DNA of 62,314 nucleotides, from contig NZ_JAQLDQ010000011.1 in NCBI RefSeq assembly GCF_028209395.1, forward strand, positions 1-62,314, in the 5' to 3' direction. The translations under genes and the position numbers were made by a program. Positions 51,512 to 61,188 of the stretch are shown piece by piece (within the stretch, counting starts at the first letter, position 1; every line of letters begins with the position of its first letter). Origin of the DNA: Collinsella aerofaciens. Lineage in GTDB: Bacteria; Actinomycetota; Coriobacteriia; Coriobacteriales; Coriobacteriaceae. Below the pieces are notes generated by a model. That model was not told the origin of the DNA and did no database searches. It saw only the letters and a list, made by a program, of their open reading frames with translations.

Positions 51512-52936
51512 ATGGCAGAATCTCGTGCGGAGCGTAGGGCTCGTCGTGCTTTGATCGAGGCGGCTGAGGGGTCGGAGGAGAAAAAATCTTCTAAGAAATC
51601 CAAGTCGGCCAAGGGCAAGGCTAAGGCCAAGCGCCCCAGTTCTCGTCGGAGCGAGGATAAGGCATCTCAGACTCGCTCCAAGCGCTCGCATAAAGATCCG
51701 GTTTCGTCTGCGCGTAAGGTTGTGGACCCCAAGTCTCCCTGTTCGATCATGAAAGCTTGCGGTGGGTGCACGGCGCTCAATCGTCCTTATAAGAAGCAGT
51801 TGGCGGCCAAGCAGGCTGCTATGGAGGAGCTTTTTGCCTCGCTTTGCGAGCGTGAGGGTATTGCCGTCGATCCTATTCGTGGTATGGGTGTCACCTTGGG
51901 TGACCCGGGCAAGTATCCTGCGCCGCGTGGTTTTCGTCATAAGGCTGCCACTCCGTTTGCTCCCGGCAAAGAGGGCGCTGTCCGCTGCGGCTTTTTTGAA
52001 CGTGGGACACACAGAATCGTTGCTGTTCCTGAATGCCCTGTCGAGGCGCCGGGCGCTCGTCAGATTCTCAACGGCATCGCTCGCGAGGCCGAACGTCTGC
52101 ATATTCCCGCCTTTAACGAAGACAAGCATCTGGGGCTGCTTCGCTATGCCGTCGTTCGCTGCGGCTGGCGCACCGACCAGATTATGGTCACCCTCGTGAC
52201 CGCTCAGCGCGACCTGCCGCATGCGCAGGAGTTCTTTGAGGCTGTCGCCGCACTCGATCCGCATATCGTCACCGTCGCTCAGAACATCAACGGTCGCCCC
52301 GGCAATGCCATCTTGGGTGAGGAGACTCGTATCGTCTATGGCGCCGAATGCATGCGCGACCAGCTGCTCGGCTGCGAGTTCGATATCTCCCCCACCGCGT
52401 TCTATCAGACCAATCCGCAGCAAACCGAGCTGCTCTATCGACTTGCCATTGACGGCATGGACCTGCAGCAGGGTGATATTCTTATGGACGCTTACTGCGG
52501 CAGCGGAACCATCGGCCTGTGCGCCGCGAAGGATGCCCAGGACAAGGGCATCGGCATTATGCTGCTCGGCGTGGAGCGCAACCCGGCGGGCATTTCCGAC
52601 GCACGTCGCAATGCCGAGCTCAACGGCCTCACCCGCAGCGCTTGGTTTATGGCCGACGACGCCACCGATTACATCCTGGACGCCGCCGACAACAACGAGC
52701 GGATCGATGTCCTTTCCATCGACCCGCCGCGCGCCGGCTCCACCCCCGAGTTCCTCGAAGCCGCCTGCGCACTCAAGCCGCGCCGCATCACCTATATCAG
52801 CTGCAACCCTGTGACCCAAGAGCGCGACCTGCACCAGCTCCTCGACGGAGGCTATCGCCTGCTCAAGATCACGCCCGTCGACATGTTCCCCCATACCGAC
52901 CACACCGAAACCGTAGCGGTCCTCGAGCGCCGCTAA
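51512..52936 (+). CDS. 23S rRNA (uracil-5-)-methyltransferase RlmD-like
   Basis: A 474-residue SAM-dependent RNA methyltransferase of the TrmA/RlmD (RumA) family. The first 65 residues are Lys/Ser-rich and probably bind RNA. An iron-sulfur-type cysteine set appears as CSIMKACGGCTAL. SAM motifs include MDAYCGSGTIGLCAA and the later SIDPPRAG; the catalytic nucleophile is Cys in YISCNPVT. It methylates a uridine in 23S rRNA (or tRNA for close relatives). Synonymous codon choice in about the first 700 bases favours T-ending codons far more than the second half. The ATG at 51512 has GGGG upstream. Monocistronic with a strong terminator. Confidence 0.93.
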   Translation: MAESRAERRARRALIEAAEGSEEKKSSKKSKSAKGKAKAKRPSSRRSEDKASQTRSKRSHKDPVSSARKVVDPKSPCSIMKACGGCTALNRPYKKQLAAKQAAMEELFASLCEREGIAVDPIRGMGVTLGDPGKYPAPRGFRHKAATPFAPGKEGAVRCGFFERGTHRIVAVPECPVEAPGARQILNGIAREAERLHIPAFNEDKHLGLLRYAVVRCGWRTDQIMVTLVTAQRDLPHAQEFFEAVAALDPHIVTVAQNINGRPGNAILGEETRIVYGAECMRDQLLGCEFDISPTAFYQTNPQQTELLYRLAIDGMDLQQGDILMDAYCGSGTIGLCAAKDAQDKGIGIMLLGVERNPAGISDARRNAELNGLTRSAWFMADDATDYILDAADNNERIDVLSIDPPRAGSTPEFLEAACALKPRRITYISCNPVTQERDLHQLLDGGYRLLKITPVDMFPHTDHTETVAVLERR

Positions 52937-52964
52937 TCCACCCCGGTAGATTTTCGAGACAAGA

Positions 52965-52994
52965 AAGGGGGCGGCCCGTCTGGACCGCCCCCTT
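52965..52994 (+). terminator. Terminator of RlmD-like gene
   Basis: AAGGGGGCGG (52965-52974) and CCGCCCCCTT (52985-52994). Confidence 0.85.
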
Positions 52995-53014
52995 CGCTTG
53001 GTTTATGAACTCCG

Positions 53015-53836
53015 CTACATCCCCTTGCGCAGGTCACACACGCCGGCTGCCGCCATCTCGCGCAGCAGCGTCTCGCGGTCGCGCGTCACGATCAAATCCA
53101 GCGGGAAGTGAATCTCGTCGAGCATCTTGCGCGCGTGATCGAGCTTGCCAATGGCCATGCCAATGTGGGCATCGGTCGACACGCCAATACCCACGCCCAG
53201 CTCGGCGCAGCGCTCGGCGATCTTGCGGCATACGGCCCAATGCTCAGTGTCGACACCGTGTTCAAGACTATGGTTATTGATCTCGATAATCTTGTGCTTG
53301 GCCTTGGCCGCCAGCAGCACCTCATCGATATCGAACGGCACGCCCGAACGACCCGCATGCCCAAGCATGAACACCTTGGGGTGCTCCAGGGCATTGATGT
53401 ACATCTGGGTCGTTTGGGCGAGCGTCGCGCCTTCGGCAAACTGCGGGTTATGCACGCTTGCCACCAAATAATCCAAATTACGCGTCACCAAATCGAACAG
53501 CGAATGCTCACGACTATACGAATCGCCGGCGATATCGAGCGAAACGGGAATGTCTTCGCCAAACAAGCTGCCGTCCAGCGAAACGATATCAGCCTCGGCA
53601 CCACGCAGCACCAGCACGCCGCTCCAAATGCGCGGCCAGATATCCTGGTTAATAAAGAATTGGAAACTGCGCAGGTCATTGGGACAAGGCGTAACCATCG
53701 AGCTTAAATGATCGGCGGAACCGAGCACCTGAAGGCCGCGCTCCGCCGCCCAATAGATGTTCTCCTCGATGGTTGAGTACGCATGCGCAGAGAACATCGT
53801 ATGAGTATGAATATCACAAGAAAGAAGGTAGGGCAT
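53015..53836 (-). CDS. PHP-domain metal-dependent phosphatase
   Basis: A 273-residue member of the polymerase-histidinol-phosphatase superfamily, closest in layout to YcdX-type phosphatases. Metal motifs are DIHTHTMFS at residues 8-16, GSADHLS, SVHNPQF, GHAGRSGVPFD, EINNHS and STDAHIG. It is a cytoplasmic hydrolase of phosphate esters. The ATG at 53836 has AAGGAG upstream; the longer frame is rejected. Monocistronic, convergent with the RlmD-like gene. Substrate unknown. Confidence 0.92.
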   Translation of the reverse strand: MPYLLSCDIHTHTMFSAHAYSTIEENIYWAAERGLQVLGSADHLSSMVTPCPNDLRSFQFFINQDIWPRIWSGVLVLRGAEADIVSLDGSLFGEDIPVSLDIAGDSYSREHSLFDLVTRNLDYLVASVHNPQFAEGATLAQTTQMYINALEHPKVFMLGHAGRSGVPFDIDEVLLAAKAKHKIIEINNHSLEHGVDTEHWAVCRKIAERCAELGVGIGVSTDAHIGMAIGKLDHARKMLDEIHFPLDLIVTRDRETLLREMAAAGVCDLRKGM

Positions 53837-53873
53837 CGGGTCTCCTTGTCCAGTATGGCCGTCGCGTATATTC

Positions 53874-53902
53874 ATTGTACGCATAGCTTTCGGCAGTCGT
53901 AA
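53874..53902 (-). promoter_or_regulatory. Promoter of the PHP gene
   Basis: Minus strand TTACGA (53897-53902), 17-base spacer, TACAAT (53874-53879), 38 bases before the start codon. Confidence 0.5.
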
Positions 53903-53936
53903 AACTGCTTCATCCCAATCACACAACGGCATAGAC

Positions 53937-53967
53937 AACGGGGTCTGGCTTAAAACCAAACCCCGTT
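53937..53967 (-). terminator. Terminator of the aminotransferase gene
   Basis: AACGGGGTCTGG (53937-53948) pairs with CCAAACCCCGTT (53956-53967) with one G-T pair, about 35 bases after the stop. Confidence 0.75.
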
Positions 53968-54001
53968 TCACGTAAAACATTGTAAGCAGAGCGCTTTACT
54001 T

Positions 54002-55186
54002 TTAACGATACTCGTCCGCCAACTGTTTCCAAGCGGGTAGCGAATTGATAATCGTTTCGTAACTCACGCAATAGCCCAGGCGGAACCAACCAGGCATGCC
54101 AAAGCTGTCCGAGGGCACCGCAAGCAGCTCATACTTCTTCGCGCGCTCACAGAACGCATTCGCATCGGGCTCCAGTGCCTTCACCCACAGGTAGAATGCA
54201 CCATCCGGCTCAACATAGGTGTAGCCGTACTCCGCTAGTGCGTCGGTAAGCGCGGTGCGGTTGCGAGCATAGGCCTCGACATCACTCGGCTCGTCGATGC
54301 AATCGATGATCACGCGCTGGAAGAGCGCCGGTGCACACACGAAGCCCAGCGTACGGGCGGCACCGGCAACGGCGGGCATTAGACGAGCTGCCTGAGGATT
54401 CGTATTGGGAACCAGGATCCACCCGACGCGCTCGCCCGGTAGCGAAAGCGACTTGGAATACGAGTAGCACACGATGGTGTGCTCGTAGATCGAAGGCACC
54501 CAAGGCACCTCGGCGCCATAGACAATCTCGCGATACGGCTCATCAGAGATGAGCATAATCGGATTCTCGGGATCGCGCTGAGCGTTGGCCTCGCGCAGAA
54601 CATTGGCCAGTCGCGTCAGCGTGTCGCGTGTATATACGGCACCGGTCGGATTGTTGGGCGAGTCGATGATGACGGCAGCCGTCTTATCGGTAATCGCCTT
54701 GAGCACGTTACTCACGCTCAGCTGGAACGTATCTTCATCGGCGAGCGCCTCAACACACGTGCAGCCGGCCTTCTCAATCCACACGCGATACTCCGGAAAG
54801 TACGGGGCGATAACAACAACCTCATCGCCCGGGTTCGTAACGGCATTGAGCGTGCAGGTGAGCGAAGCCGCGGCACCCACCGTCATAAAGACGTCCTTGC
54901 CCTCATAGCTCGTGCCAAAGCGACGGTTGAGCGAGTCGGCGACGGCTGCTCGACATTGCGGCAGACCCGGCGCAGGCGTGTATCCATGCAGCTGGTCGCT
55001 CGGCAGCTCCAAGGCCTTCTTAATGGACTCAGCCACGGCGGCAGGTGCCGGAACGCTCGGGTTACCCAGCGAAAAATCGAATACGTTCTCCGCACCGATC
55101 TGCGCCTTGCGCTCAAGGCCATAGCTAAAGATCTCACGGATGATGGAGCTTTCCGCACCGCGAGCATACATAGTTTCGTTGATCAT
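54002..55186 (-). CDS. PLP-dependent aminotransferase (class I/II)
   Basis: A 394-residue fold-type I aminotransferase of the AspB-like family. Signature elements: DFSLGNPSVPAPAAV, SPNNPTGAVYT, the PLP-binding SYSKSLSLPGERVGW with its lysine, and a C-terminal substrate-carboxylate Arg in GWFRLGYCVS. Likely role: aspartate, aromatic or alanine-type transamination; the sequence does not decide. The ATG at 55186 has AAAGGGG upstream. A perfect palindrome lies 58 bases upstream, beyond which is the ftsH terminator. Monocistronic. Confidence 0.93.
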   Translation of the reverse strand: MINETMYARGAESSIIREIFSYGLERKAQIGAENVFDFSLGNPSVPAPAAVAESIKKALELPSDQLHGYTPAPGLPQCRAAVADSLNRRFGTSYEGKDVFMTVGAAASLTCTLNAVTNPGDEVVVIAPYFPEYRVWIEKAGCTCVEALADEDTFQLSVSNVLKAITDKTAAVIIDSPNNPTGAVYTRDTLTRLANVLREANAQRDPENPIMLISDEPYREIVYGAEVPWVPSIYEHTIVCYSYSKSLSLPGERVGWILVPNTNPQAARLMPAVAGAARTLGFVCAPALFQRVIIDCIDEPSDVEAYARNRTALTDALAEYGYTYVEPDGAFYLWVKALEPDANAFCERAKKYELLAVPSDSFGMPGWFRLGYCVSYETIINSLPAWKQLADEYR

Positions 55187-55244
55187 CTGTTCCCCTTTCG
55201 CATAGGCGCTATTGTACGCTTTAGCTGAGCAAAGTGCCGCAGCA

Positions 55245-55308
55245 ATGTTGATTGGGGACAGACTTAAATGCGTGAAAACGCTCATTTAAGTCTGTCCCCA
55301 ATCAACAT
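55245..55308. repeat. Perfect 26-base-arm palindrome with GGGGACAG core
   Basis: Arms 55245-55270 and 55283-55308 are perfect complements around a 12-base loop. Each arm includes GATTGGGGACAGACTTAA or its complement. The TGTCCCC core matches hairpins at 25309 and 31541, though the arms differ. It sits in the leader of the aminotransferase gene. Confidence 0.9.
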
Positions 55309-55324
55309 ATCGCTCAAAAGAAAG

Positions 55325-55352
55325 AGCCTCCGCAGGTTTCCCCGCGGAGGCT
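55325..55352 (-). terminator. Terminator of ftsH operon
   Basis: AGCCTCCGC (55325-55333) and GCGGAGGCT (55344-55352); TCTTTCTTTT follows on the minus strand. Confidence 0.8.
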
Positions 55353-55365
55353 TTTGCTACAAAGA

Positions 55366-57513
55366 TTACTCGTCGACGTCAGTATTGCCGCCGGCCTTCT
55401 TTTCGTCAGCGCTCTCGGCATCGTCAGCATCCTCAGACGCGACGCCGGCGTCCTCCTGCATGGCCGCCTGCGCAAAAGCCGCGGCGTCTGCCGCAAGCTC
55501 CTCCTCGCTCATGCGAGGCGTGCGCTTCTTGGTCGGCATACCGGCAGCCTTGGCGTTGCGCTCCTCCTTGGCCGCCAGGATATCGCCCTCGCGCTCAAGG
55601 TAAGCGTCCCACTCGTTGTCGAGCAGGGCATTCACGGCGTCGCCTTCGACGGTCTCGCGCTCGAGCAGCACCGTCGCCATCAGATCGAGCTGATCGCGAC
55701 GGGCATCCAGAATCTCGACCGCACGGCGATGGGCCTCGCGCATGATGCGCTGAACCTCGATATCGATGCGACGCGCCGTCTCCTCGGAGTAATCCTGGTG
55801 ATCGGCGTAATCGCGACCAAGGAACACCTGGTGCTGTGCCTCGCCAAACACTTGCGTGCCCAGCTCCTCGCTCATGCCCAGACGCGTGACCATCTCGCGC
55901 GCCATCTTGGTTGCGCGCTCCAGGTCGTTGCTCGCGCCCGACGTGATGTCGTCGCACATAAGCTCCTCGGCAACGCGGCCGCCCAAGAACACGGCAAGCT
56001 CGTCGAGCATCTCGTTCTTGGTCTTGAGGAAGTGATCCTCCTGCGGAAGCTGTAGTGTGTAACCCAAAGCCTGGCCGCGGCTGACAATCGAGATCTTGTG
56101 GACCGGATCGGAGTGCTCCAGGATGTGACCCACCAAAGCGTGGCCGCTCTCGTGGTAGGCAATCGTGGTGCGCTCAGCTTCGGTCATCACGCGACCCTTG
56201 CGCTGCGGTCCGGCAATCACGCGCTCCATCGATTCCTCGACCTCGTCCATCGAGATCACAGAACGATGACGGCGGGCAGCCAACAGTGCAGACTCATTGA
56301 GCAAGTTCGCCAGGTCGGCGCCGGTAAAGCCAACGGTCATCTGGGCGAGCTTCTCAAACTTAACGTCCTCGTCCATCGGCTTGTTCTCGGCATGCACGCG
56401 CAAGATCTGCTCGCGGCCCTTTACGTCTGGACGGTCGACCGTAACTTGACGGTCAAAACGGCCGGGACGCAGCAGCGCCGGATCCAGAATGTCGGGGCGG
56501 TTGGTGGCGGCGATCAGGATGACCGACTCGCTCTCCTCAAAACCGTCCATCTCGACCAGCAGCTGGTTGAGCGTCTGCTCGCGCTCGTCGTGACCGCCGC
56601 CCAAGCCGGCTCCGCGCTGACGTCCCACGGCATCAATCTCATCGATGAAGATGATCGACGGGGCCTGAGACTTGGCCTCCTTAAAGAGGTCGCGCACGCG
56701 GCTGGCGCCGACGCCCACGAACATATCGACAAAGTCGGAGCCCGAGATGCTAAAGAACGGCACACCGGCCTCGCCGGCAACGGCCTTGGCCAGCAGCGTC
56801 TTACCGGTACCCGGAGGGCCCACCAGCAAAACACCGCGCGGGATCTTGGCGCCCAGCTTGCGATAGCGGTCCGGATCGCTCAAAAAGTCGCGAATCTCCT
56901 CGAGCTCCTCGACTGCCTCGTCTACACCGGCAACATCCTCAAACTTGACCTTGGGGCGCGTTGCCTCGTTGGTCTTGGCGTTGGTCTTGCCAAACTGCAT
57001 GTTCCTGTTGTTGGCGCCCATCATCTGGCGCATAAAGTAGAACATGATGGCGATCAGGGCAATCGTCGGCAGCGCGCTCATCGCAAAGTCGGCCCAAAAA
57101 TCGGGGTCATTGGTGTTGACGATGTACTTGGTATCGGGGTGCTCTGCCATAAGCTCGGCAAGCGAATCGGAGCCGACATAGGTCGAGGAGAAGCTCTTGA
57201 GCTCGCTCGTGTCGCCCTTGTCCTTTTTTGTCTTCCAGTAATGGCCCGCCACGCTTCCGTCTTGAACCGTATAGGTCAAATCTTCGACACGGTCCTGCTT
57301 AATGGCATTGACCATCTCACTCGTCGCGAGCTTTACGGTATTGCTGGAATTGGCAAAGCCGGAGCCCATGTTAAAGAAGGCGTAGCCCAGAAGCGCGCAA
57401 GCCAAAATAAAATACAGCCAGCCCGTACGCGTGGGCTTCTTGCCTCCGGGCATCCCCGGGATCTTAGGCTCCCGGGGAGTCTGGGAATTGTTATCGTTAC
57501 GGTCGTCGGGCAT
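55366..57513 (-). CDS. ftsH: ATP-dependent zinc metalloprotease FtsH
   Basis: A 715-residue membrane protease that degrades misfolded membrane proteins and regulators. Two transmembrane helices (about 31-49 and 147-162) flank an extracytoplasmic part. The AAA domain has Walker A GPPGTGKT (232-239), Walker B IIFIDEID (287-294) and the pore motif FVDMFVG (with F-V-G loop). The protease HESGH (454-458) binds zinc. The C-terminal 100 residues are Glu/Ala-rich, as in many actinobacterial forms. It starts one base after the hpt stop, so the genes form an operon. Confidence 0.97.
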   Translation of the reverse strand: MPDDRNDNNSQTPREPKIPGMPGGKKPTRTGWLYFILACALLGYAFFNMGSGFANSSNTVKLATSEMVNAIKQDRVEDLTYTVQDGSVAGHYWKTKKDKGDTSELKSFSSTYVGSDSLAELMAEHPDTKYIVNTNDPDFWADFAMSALPTIALIAIMFYFMRQMMGANNRNMQFGKTNAKTNEATRPKVKFEDVAGVDEAVEELEEIRDFLSDPDRYRKLGAKIPRGVLLVGPPGTGKTLLAKAVAGEAGVPFFSISGSDFVDMFVGVGASRVRDLFKEAKSQAPSIIFIDEIDAVGRQRGAGLGGGHDEREQTLNQLLVEMDGFEESESVILIAATNRPDILDPALLRPGRFDRQVTVDRPDVKGREQILRVHAENKPMDEDVKFEKLAQMTVGFTGADLANLLNESALLAARRHRSVISMDEVEESMERVIAGPQRKGRVMTEAERTTIAYHESGHALVGHILEHSDPVHKISIVSRGQALGYTLQLPQEDHFLKTKNEMLDELAVFLGGRVAEELMCDDITSGASNDLERATKMAREMVTRLGMSEELGTQVFGEAQHQVFLGRDYADHQDYSEETARRIDIEVQRIMREAHRRAVEILDARRDQLDLMATVLLERETVEGDAVNALLDNEWDAYLEREGDILAAKEERNAKAAGMPTKKRTPRMSEEELAADAAAFAQAAMQEDAGVASEDADDAESADEKKAGGNTDVDE

Positions 57514-57514
57514 C

Positions 57515-58063
57515 TTACGAATAAACCTCCGGTTTCAAAATGCCCAGATACGGAAGGTTGCGATAGCGCTCGGCATAGTCGAGGCCGTAGCCCACCACAA
57601 AGGCATCGGGGCAATGGGTTCCAACATACTTGGGCGTGACGGCCGAGGTACGGTCCTCAACGTCCTTCCACAGGAAGGCGGCGACCTCCAGAGAAGCGGG
57701 CTTGCGGCTCTCGAGGTTCTTCATCAGGTACTTGAGCGTCAGGCCCGAGTCCAGAATGTCCTCGACGATCAGCACGTCGCGACCGCGGATGTCGATATCC
57801 AGGTCCTTAATGATACGCACGATGCCGGAGGACTTCACGCCGTCGCCGTAGCTCGAAACAGCCATGAAATCGATGTTGGTCGGCAGCTCGATCTTGCGCA
57901 TCAGGTCGCCCATAAAGACCACGGCGCCGCGTAGGACCGCAATCAGCACCAGATCCTTACCCGCGTAGTCGCGAGTAATCTGCTCGCCTAGGCGAGAGAC
58001 GATACCGTCGATATCCTCCTGCGTAAACAGAACCTTCTCGATATCCGGATGTTGAGAAGCCAT
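57515..58063 (-). CDS. hpt: Hypoxanthine phosphoribosyltransferase
   Basis: A 182-residue purine-salvage enzyme that makes IMP and GMP from bases and PRPP. The PRPP loop is VLIVEDILDSGLTL (97-110). LRGAVVFMGDL and the dimer/flexible-loop motif MAVSSYGDGVKSSG are family marks. AAAGGG precedes the ATG at 58063. It sits between tilS and ftsH, an order found in many Gram-positive and actinobacterial genomes. A hairpin lies upstream. Confidence 0.96.
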   Translation of the reverse strand: MASQHPDIEKVLFTQEDIDGIVSRLGEQITRDYAGKDLVLIAVLRGAVVFMGDLMRKIELPTNIDFMAVSSYGDGVKSSGIVRIIKDLDIDIRGRDVLIVEDILDSGLTLKYLMKNLESRKPASLEVAAFLWKDVEDRTSAVTPKYVGTHCPDAFVVGYGLDYAERYRNLPYLGILKPEVYS

Positions 58064-58128
58064 GACAACCCTTTCTTGTGCTTATCGCCCACACACCGCC
58101 GTATGGACGCGAACTACACATTCTAGCA

Positions 58129-58159
58129 GCGCACGGGGTATATTTACCAGCCCGTGCGC
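58129..58159 (-). other. Hairpin between tilS and hpt
   Basis: GCGCACGGG (58129-58137) and CCCGTGCGC (58151-58159) are perfect arms. A TAGAAT box (minus strand, 58120-58125) follows, a possible -10 for hpt. There is no T-run. Confidence 0.6.
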
Positions 58160-58210
58160 CATCAGCGCGGGAATACCGTCAACGTCGCACAGAATAGTAG
58201 GCGCAAGGCG

Positions 58211-59752
58211 CTATTCCGCATCGACTACGCGGAGCAGATATGCCACGCGCGTTGCAGCCGTGCATTTAAAACGCTCGTCGGCCCGAACGCCCGCGACCCA
58301 CACCACAGCTCCTCCCGGAGCCGTTCTTACCACGGGCACGCCAGAGCGTTCGGAAACGGGAATGCGCGCCTCGTTGAGCAGGTCGGACACTTTCTTGCTT
58401 CGACCACTCATTCCCAGCGGGCACATCACATCCCCCGGCACAGGGTTATCCACCCACAAGCGCGCCGATCGAGCCTCAGCGGGAATCTCTCCGCACGAGC
58501 CAGCGAGCATCCGATCGCTATCGCGGTCGGCAAAGCCCAAGGCTGCCGCATCCACGATAGCGGCCACCTCTCCGGCAGCCACAAGCTCGCGGGCTCGACG
58601 CACGACATCGTATCCCGGCTCAACGGCCATCGGCTCGGCCACCAGCATACGCCCCGCCCCCAACGACAGGCGCCCGGGAACGGAAATCCAGTCGGCAACT
58701 AAGCCCTCGCGCGCCACCGGAGCCTTGAGTGCCAGCATTCCAAACTCCACGCGCGCATCAATTCCCGCCGGGAGTGTGACCGAGCCCGCACCCTCGGCAA
58801 CACAGGCGAGCACGCGCTCCACATGCCGCATCTCCGGCCGAGCATCGGGGTCGATGCGCTTAATTGCCAGTCGCACCATGCGCCGCGCAATCACCACCTC
58901 GGCCGCAGCAAGGCGGCGCGCGTCGAGGACCAGCGCACCCGACACTTCCTTGCGCAGACAGCTTCGAAACGCCTGTGCCGAAAGCTGAGACAAAAACGCA
59001 TCCTCGTCGCCCAGGATCTCGCAAGCGGCACCAATCGTCTTGCAGACGTTCGCGTTGCGCTGTGCCACCACCGGCATCACCCGGTGGCGCACATAGTTGC
59101 GCAGGTACGAAACGTCCTCGTTGCTCTCATCCTCCCGCCATGGCTGACCATGCACCTGCAGATAGTTCACGAGCTCGCCATGAGTTAGGTCAAGCAAGGG
59201 GCGCACCACGATATTCCTTCGACGGGGAATGCTCGAAAGCCCAGCCGGGCCCGACCCCTTAATGGCGTTCATCAAAAATGTTTCCGCGCGGTCCGACGAA
59301 GTATGCGCGGTACAGATACGAGCCGCCGTCCGCGGTGCGCCCGATTCGGCACAAAGTTCGCGAACATATCTCCGTACCGCGGCATAGCGCACCTCGCGAG
59401 CCGCAGCCTCGATATTGCCCGATTCGTCATCAAAATAGGCATGCTCAACACACAGCGGCAAGCCGTATTGCGCGCACAGGTCACGTACAAAGGCCTCGTC
59501 GCCATCGGATGCCTCCCCGCGCAGATGATGGTTTACATGCAGCACGTGCAATCGCTCGCGCGCAATGGGAGCGACGCCGCGCCCGTCCTGGATATCCAGC
59601 TTTGATGTGCAAGCCATAAGGAGCAGCGCCGTCGAGTCCGCACCGCCTGATACCATGAGCACTACGGGGGCAGCGGCCCGCCGCGTTGCCAGGGCGCTCT
59701 TATCCGTCCTCGGCGCGGCATGATGTCCATAGTGCTGAGATACCGTTGGCAT
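58211..59752 (-). CDS. tilS: tRNA(Ile)-lysidine synthetase
   Basis: A 513-residue enzyme that attaches lysine to C34 of tRNA-Ile(CAU). The PP-loop is SGGADST (35-41), followed by HVNHHLRGEASDGDE and TAHTSSDRAETFLMNAIKGSG. The N-terminal N-type ATPase, linker and C-terminal TilS domains are all present, and the length fits longer actinobacterial forms. GGAGGAAG lies six bases before the ATG at 59752. It is the first gene of tilS-hpt-ftsH. It is divergent from an MBL-fold gene over a short 48-base gap. Confidence 0.96.
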   Translation of the reverse strand: MPTVSQHYGHHAAPRTDKSALATRRAAAPVVLMVSGGADSTALLLMACTSKLDIQDGRGVAPIARERLHVLHVNHHLRGEASDGDEAFVRDLCAQYGLPLCVEHAYFDDESGNIEAAAREVRYAAVRRYVRELCAESGAPRTAARICTAHTSSDRAETFLMNAIKGSGPAGLSSIPRRRNIVVRPLLDLTHGELVNYLQVHGQPWREDESNEDVSYLRNYVRHRVMPVVAQRNANVCKTIGAACEILGDEDAFLSQLSAQAFRSCLRKEVSGALVLDARRLAAAEVVIARRMVRLAIKRIDPDARPEMRHVERVLACVAEGAGSVTLPAGIDARVEFGMLALKAPVAREGLVADWISVPGRLSLGAGRMLVAEPMAVEPGYDVVRRARELVAAGEVAAIVDAAALGFADRDSDRMLAGSCGEIPAEARSARLWVDNPVPGDVMCPLGMSGRSKKVSDLLNEARIPVSERSGVPVVRTAPGGAVVWVAGVRADERFKCTAATRVAYLLRVVDAE

Positions 59753-59800
59753 TCGCTTCCTCCTCTATTCGTCCGCACTCATTGTATCCTTTGGAATCTT

Positions 59801-60610
59801 ATGTCTCGCCGGCACCTTCATATCCTCGGCAGCGGCTCAAAAGGCAACTGCGCACTCGTCGAGGGGCCTCAGGGGCTCATCATGATCGACAACGGCCTGT
59901 CCCGCCGCGAGACACTTAAACGCATGGCGGAGCTTGGCCTCTCGGCAGACGACGTCGCCTCTCTTGTAATCACCCATGAGCATGGTGACCATATCAAGGG
60001 GCTCGATGTATGGTGCAAGCACTGGCATGGTCCCCTCTTTGCCAGCAGGGACACCCTTTCATGCAAAGAAAACCTCGCGCACCTGCCCGTAGAGGAATTT
60101 GACCCCGGCGACACGCTCCCCATTGCCGGCATCCACGTGCAAACCTACTCAACATCGCACGATGTCATCAATCCTGTCGGCTATCGATTTAATGCTCTCG
60201 ATGATTCCATTGGGTTTGCCACCGACACCGGAGAGTTATCGAGCAAGGCCATAGGCATCCTCAAAGACTGTCGAGTTCTCGCGCTCGAAAGTAACCACGA
60301 TGTAACTATGTTGCGCGAAGGAGCGTACCCCCGCTTTCTTCAGGAGCGCATCCTGTCCACAAAGGGGCACCTCTCCAACAACCAGGCCGCCGAAGCCGCG
60401 CGCGAACTTGTTACCGATCGCACCGAACAGCTCATCGCCATGCATATCAGCCAGGACAATAATCGTCCAAGCCTTACCGTCAAAAGCTATGCCAACGCGC
60501 TTGATGCAAGTCTCGATGATGAACTCGGCAGTTCTGCCACCCGTCTTCAAGGGCCACGGAAGCTCTCGATACGCCCTGCAAGCCAGTATCAACCGACAAC
60601 CATTCAATAG
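59801..60610 (+). CDS. MBL-fold metallo-hydrolase (WalJ/YycJ-like)
   Basis: A 269-residue cytoplasmic protein. Zinc motif THEHGDH (58-64) and the C-terminal His/Asp set (MHISQDNN) are present. GSGSKGNCALV at the N-terminus is characteristic of the YycJ/WalJ group, which acts with the WalRK two-component system in Firmicutes and in exonuclease-like roles elsewhere. No walRK genes are present here. The ATG at 59801 is chosen from family alignment; it has only GGAA upstream. A TATCCT at about 59787 could give a near-leaderless transcript. Confidence 0.9.
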   Translation: MSRRHLHILGSGSKGNCALVEGPQGLIMIDNGLSRRETLKRMAELGLSADDVASLVITHEHGDHIKGLDVWCKHWHGPLFASRDTLSCKENLAHLPVEEFDPGDTLPIAGIHVQTYSTSHDVINPVGYRFNALDDSIGFATDTGELSSKAIGILKDCRVLALESNHDVTMLREGAYPRFLQERILSTKGHLSNNQAAEAARELVTDRTEQLIAMHISQDNNRPSLTVKSYANALDASLDDELGSSATRLQGPRKLSIRPASQYQPTTIQ

Positions 60611-60626
60611 CCCCTCAAGACAACAA

Positions 60627-60658
60627 AAGGGGGCTGGGAATCACTTCCCAGCCCCCTT
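60627..60658. terminator. Bidirectional terminator between MBL and hsp20 genes
   Basis: Perfect 14-base arms AAGGGGGCTGGGAA (60627-60640) and its complement (60645-60658), between convergent genes. Confidence 0.9.
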
Positions 60659-60690
60659 AACTCATACTCTCGATTGAAGCAGAGCCATCG

Positions 60691-61122
60691 TTAGTCGATA
60701 GAGATCTTCGTGACGTTCTTCTTCTCGACAATCTTGGGAACCGTAACGGTCAGGATGCCGTCAGCATACTTAGCCGAAAGGCCCTCGCTCGAAGCGTCCT
60801 TCAGATACACGCCGCGCGTCGCGCTGTACGAGCCGAACTCCTTCTGGAGGAAGTTCTTACCCTCGTTTTCGGCGCTCTCCTCGACGTTCACGCTGATGGA
60901 CAGGCGACCCTCATTGAGCTCAACGTCGATGTCATCCTTGGCGACACCGGTCAGATACGCCTTGACCTCGTAGCCATCGCCCTTGTCCTCAACGTCAACG
61001 GGGAACGCCTTGGAGGCAATCGAGTTGTTTGCAAGGTCGGTCATATCATCAAACAGATCGAACAGCGAGCTAGCAGAAGGACGAACGCCAAAAACCGAAC
61101 GATAAGGAACCATGCTTGCCAT
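60691..61122 (-). CDS. Hsp20/alpha-crystallin family small heat shock protein
   Basis: A 143-residue holding chaperone. The alpha-crystallin domain spans about residues 38-143; the characteristic A-x-x-x-n-G-v-L pattern appears as AKYADGILTVTVPK near residue 117. An N-terminal segment with VFGVRPSASSLFDLFDDM mediates oligomerisation. AAGGAG lies eight bases before the ATG at 61122; the longer frame is rejected. Upstream sequence is AT-rich with several dyads but no CIRCE or HAIR box that I recognise. Confidence 0.94.
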   Translation of the reverse strand: MASMVPYRSVFGVRPSASSLFDLFDDMTDLANNSIASKAFPVDVEDKGDGYEVKAYLTGVAKDDIDVELNEGRLSISVNVEESAENEGKNFLQKEFGSYSATRGVYLKDASSEGLSAKYADGILTVTVPKIVEKKNVTKISID

Positions 61123-61188
61123 GTTTACCACTCCTTTTAAGGACTGCCGAGCCATCTTCTAGGTGACTGGGACTTCTTTTGACGCTCT

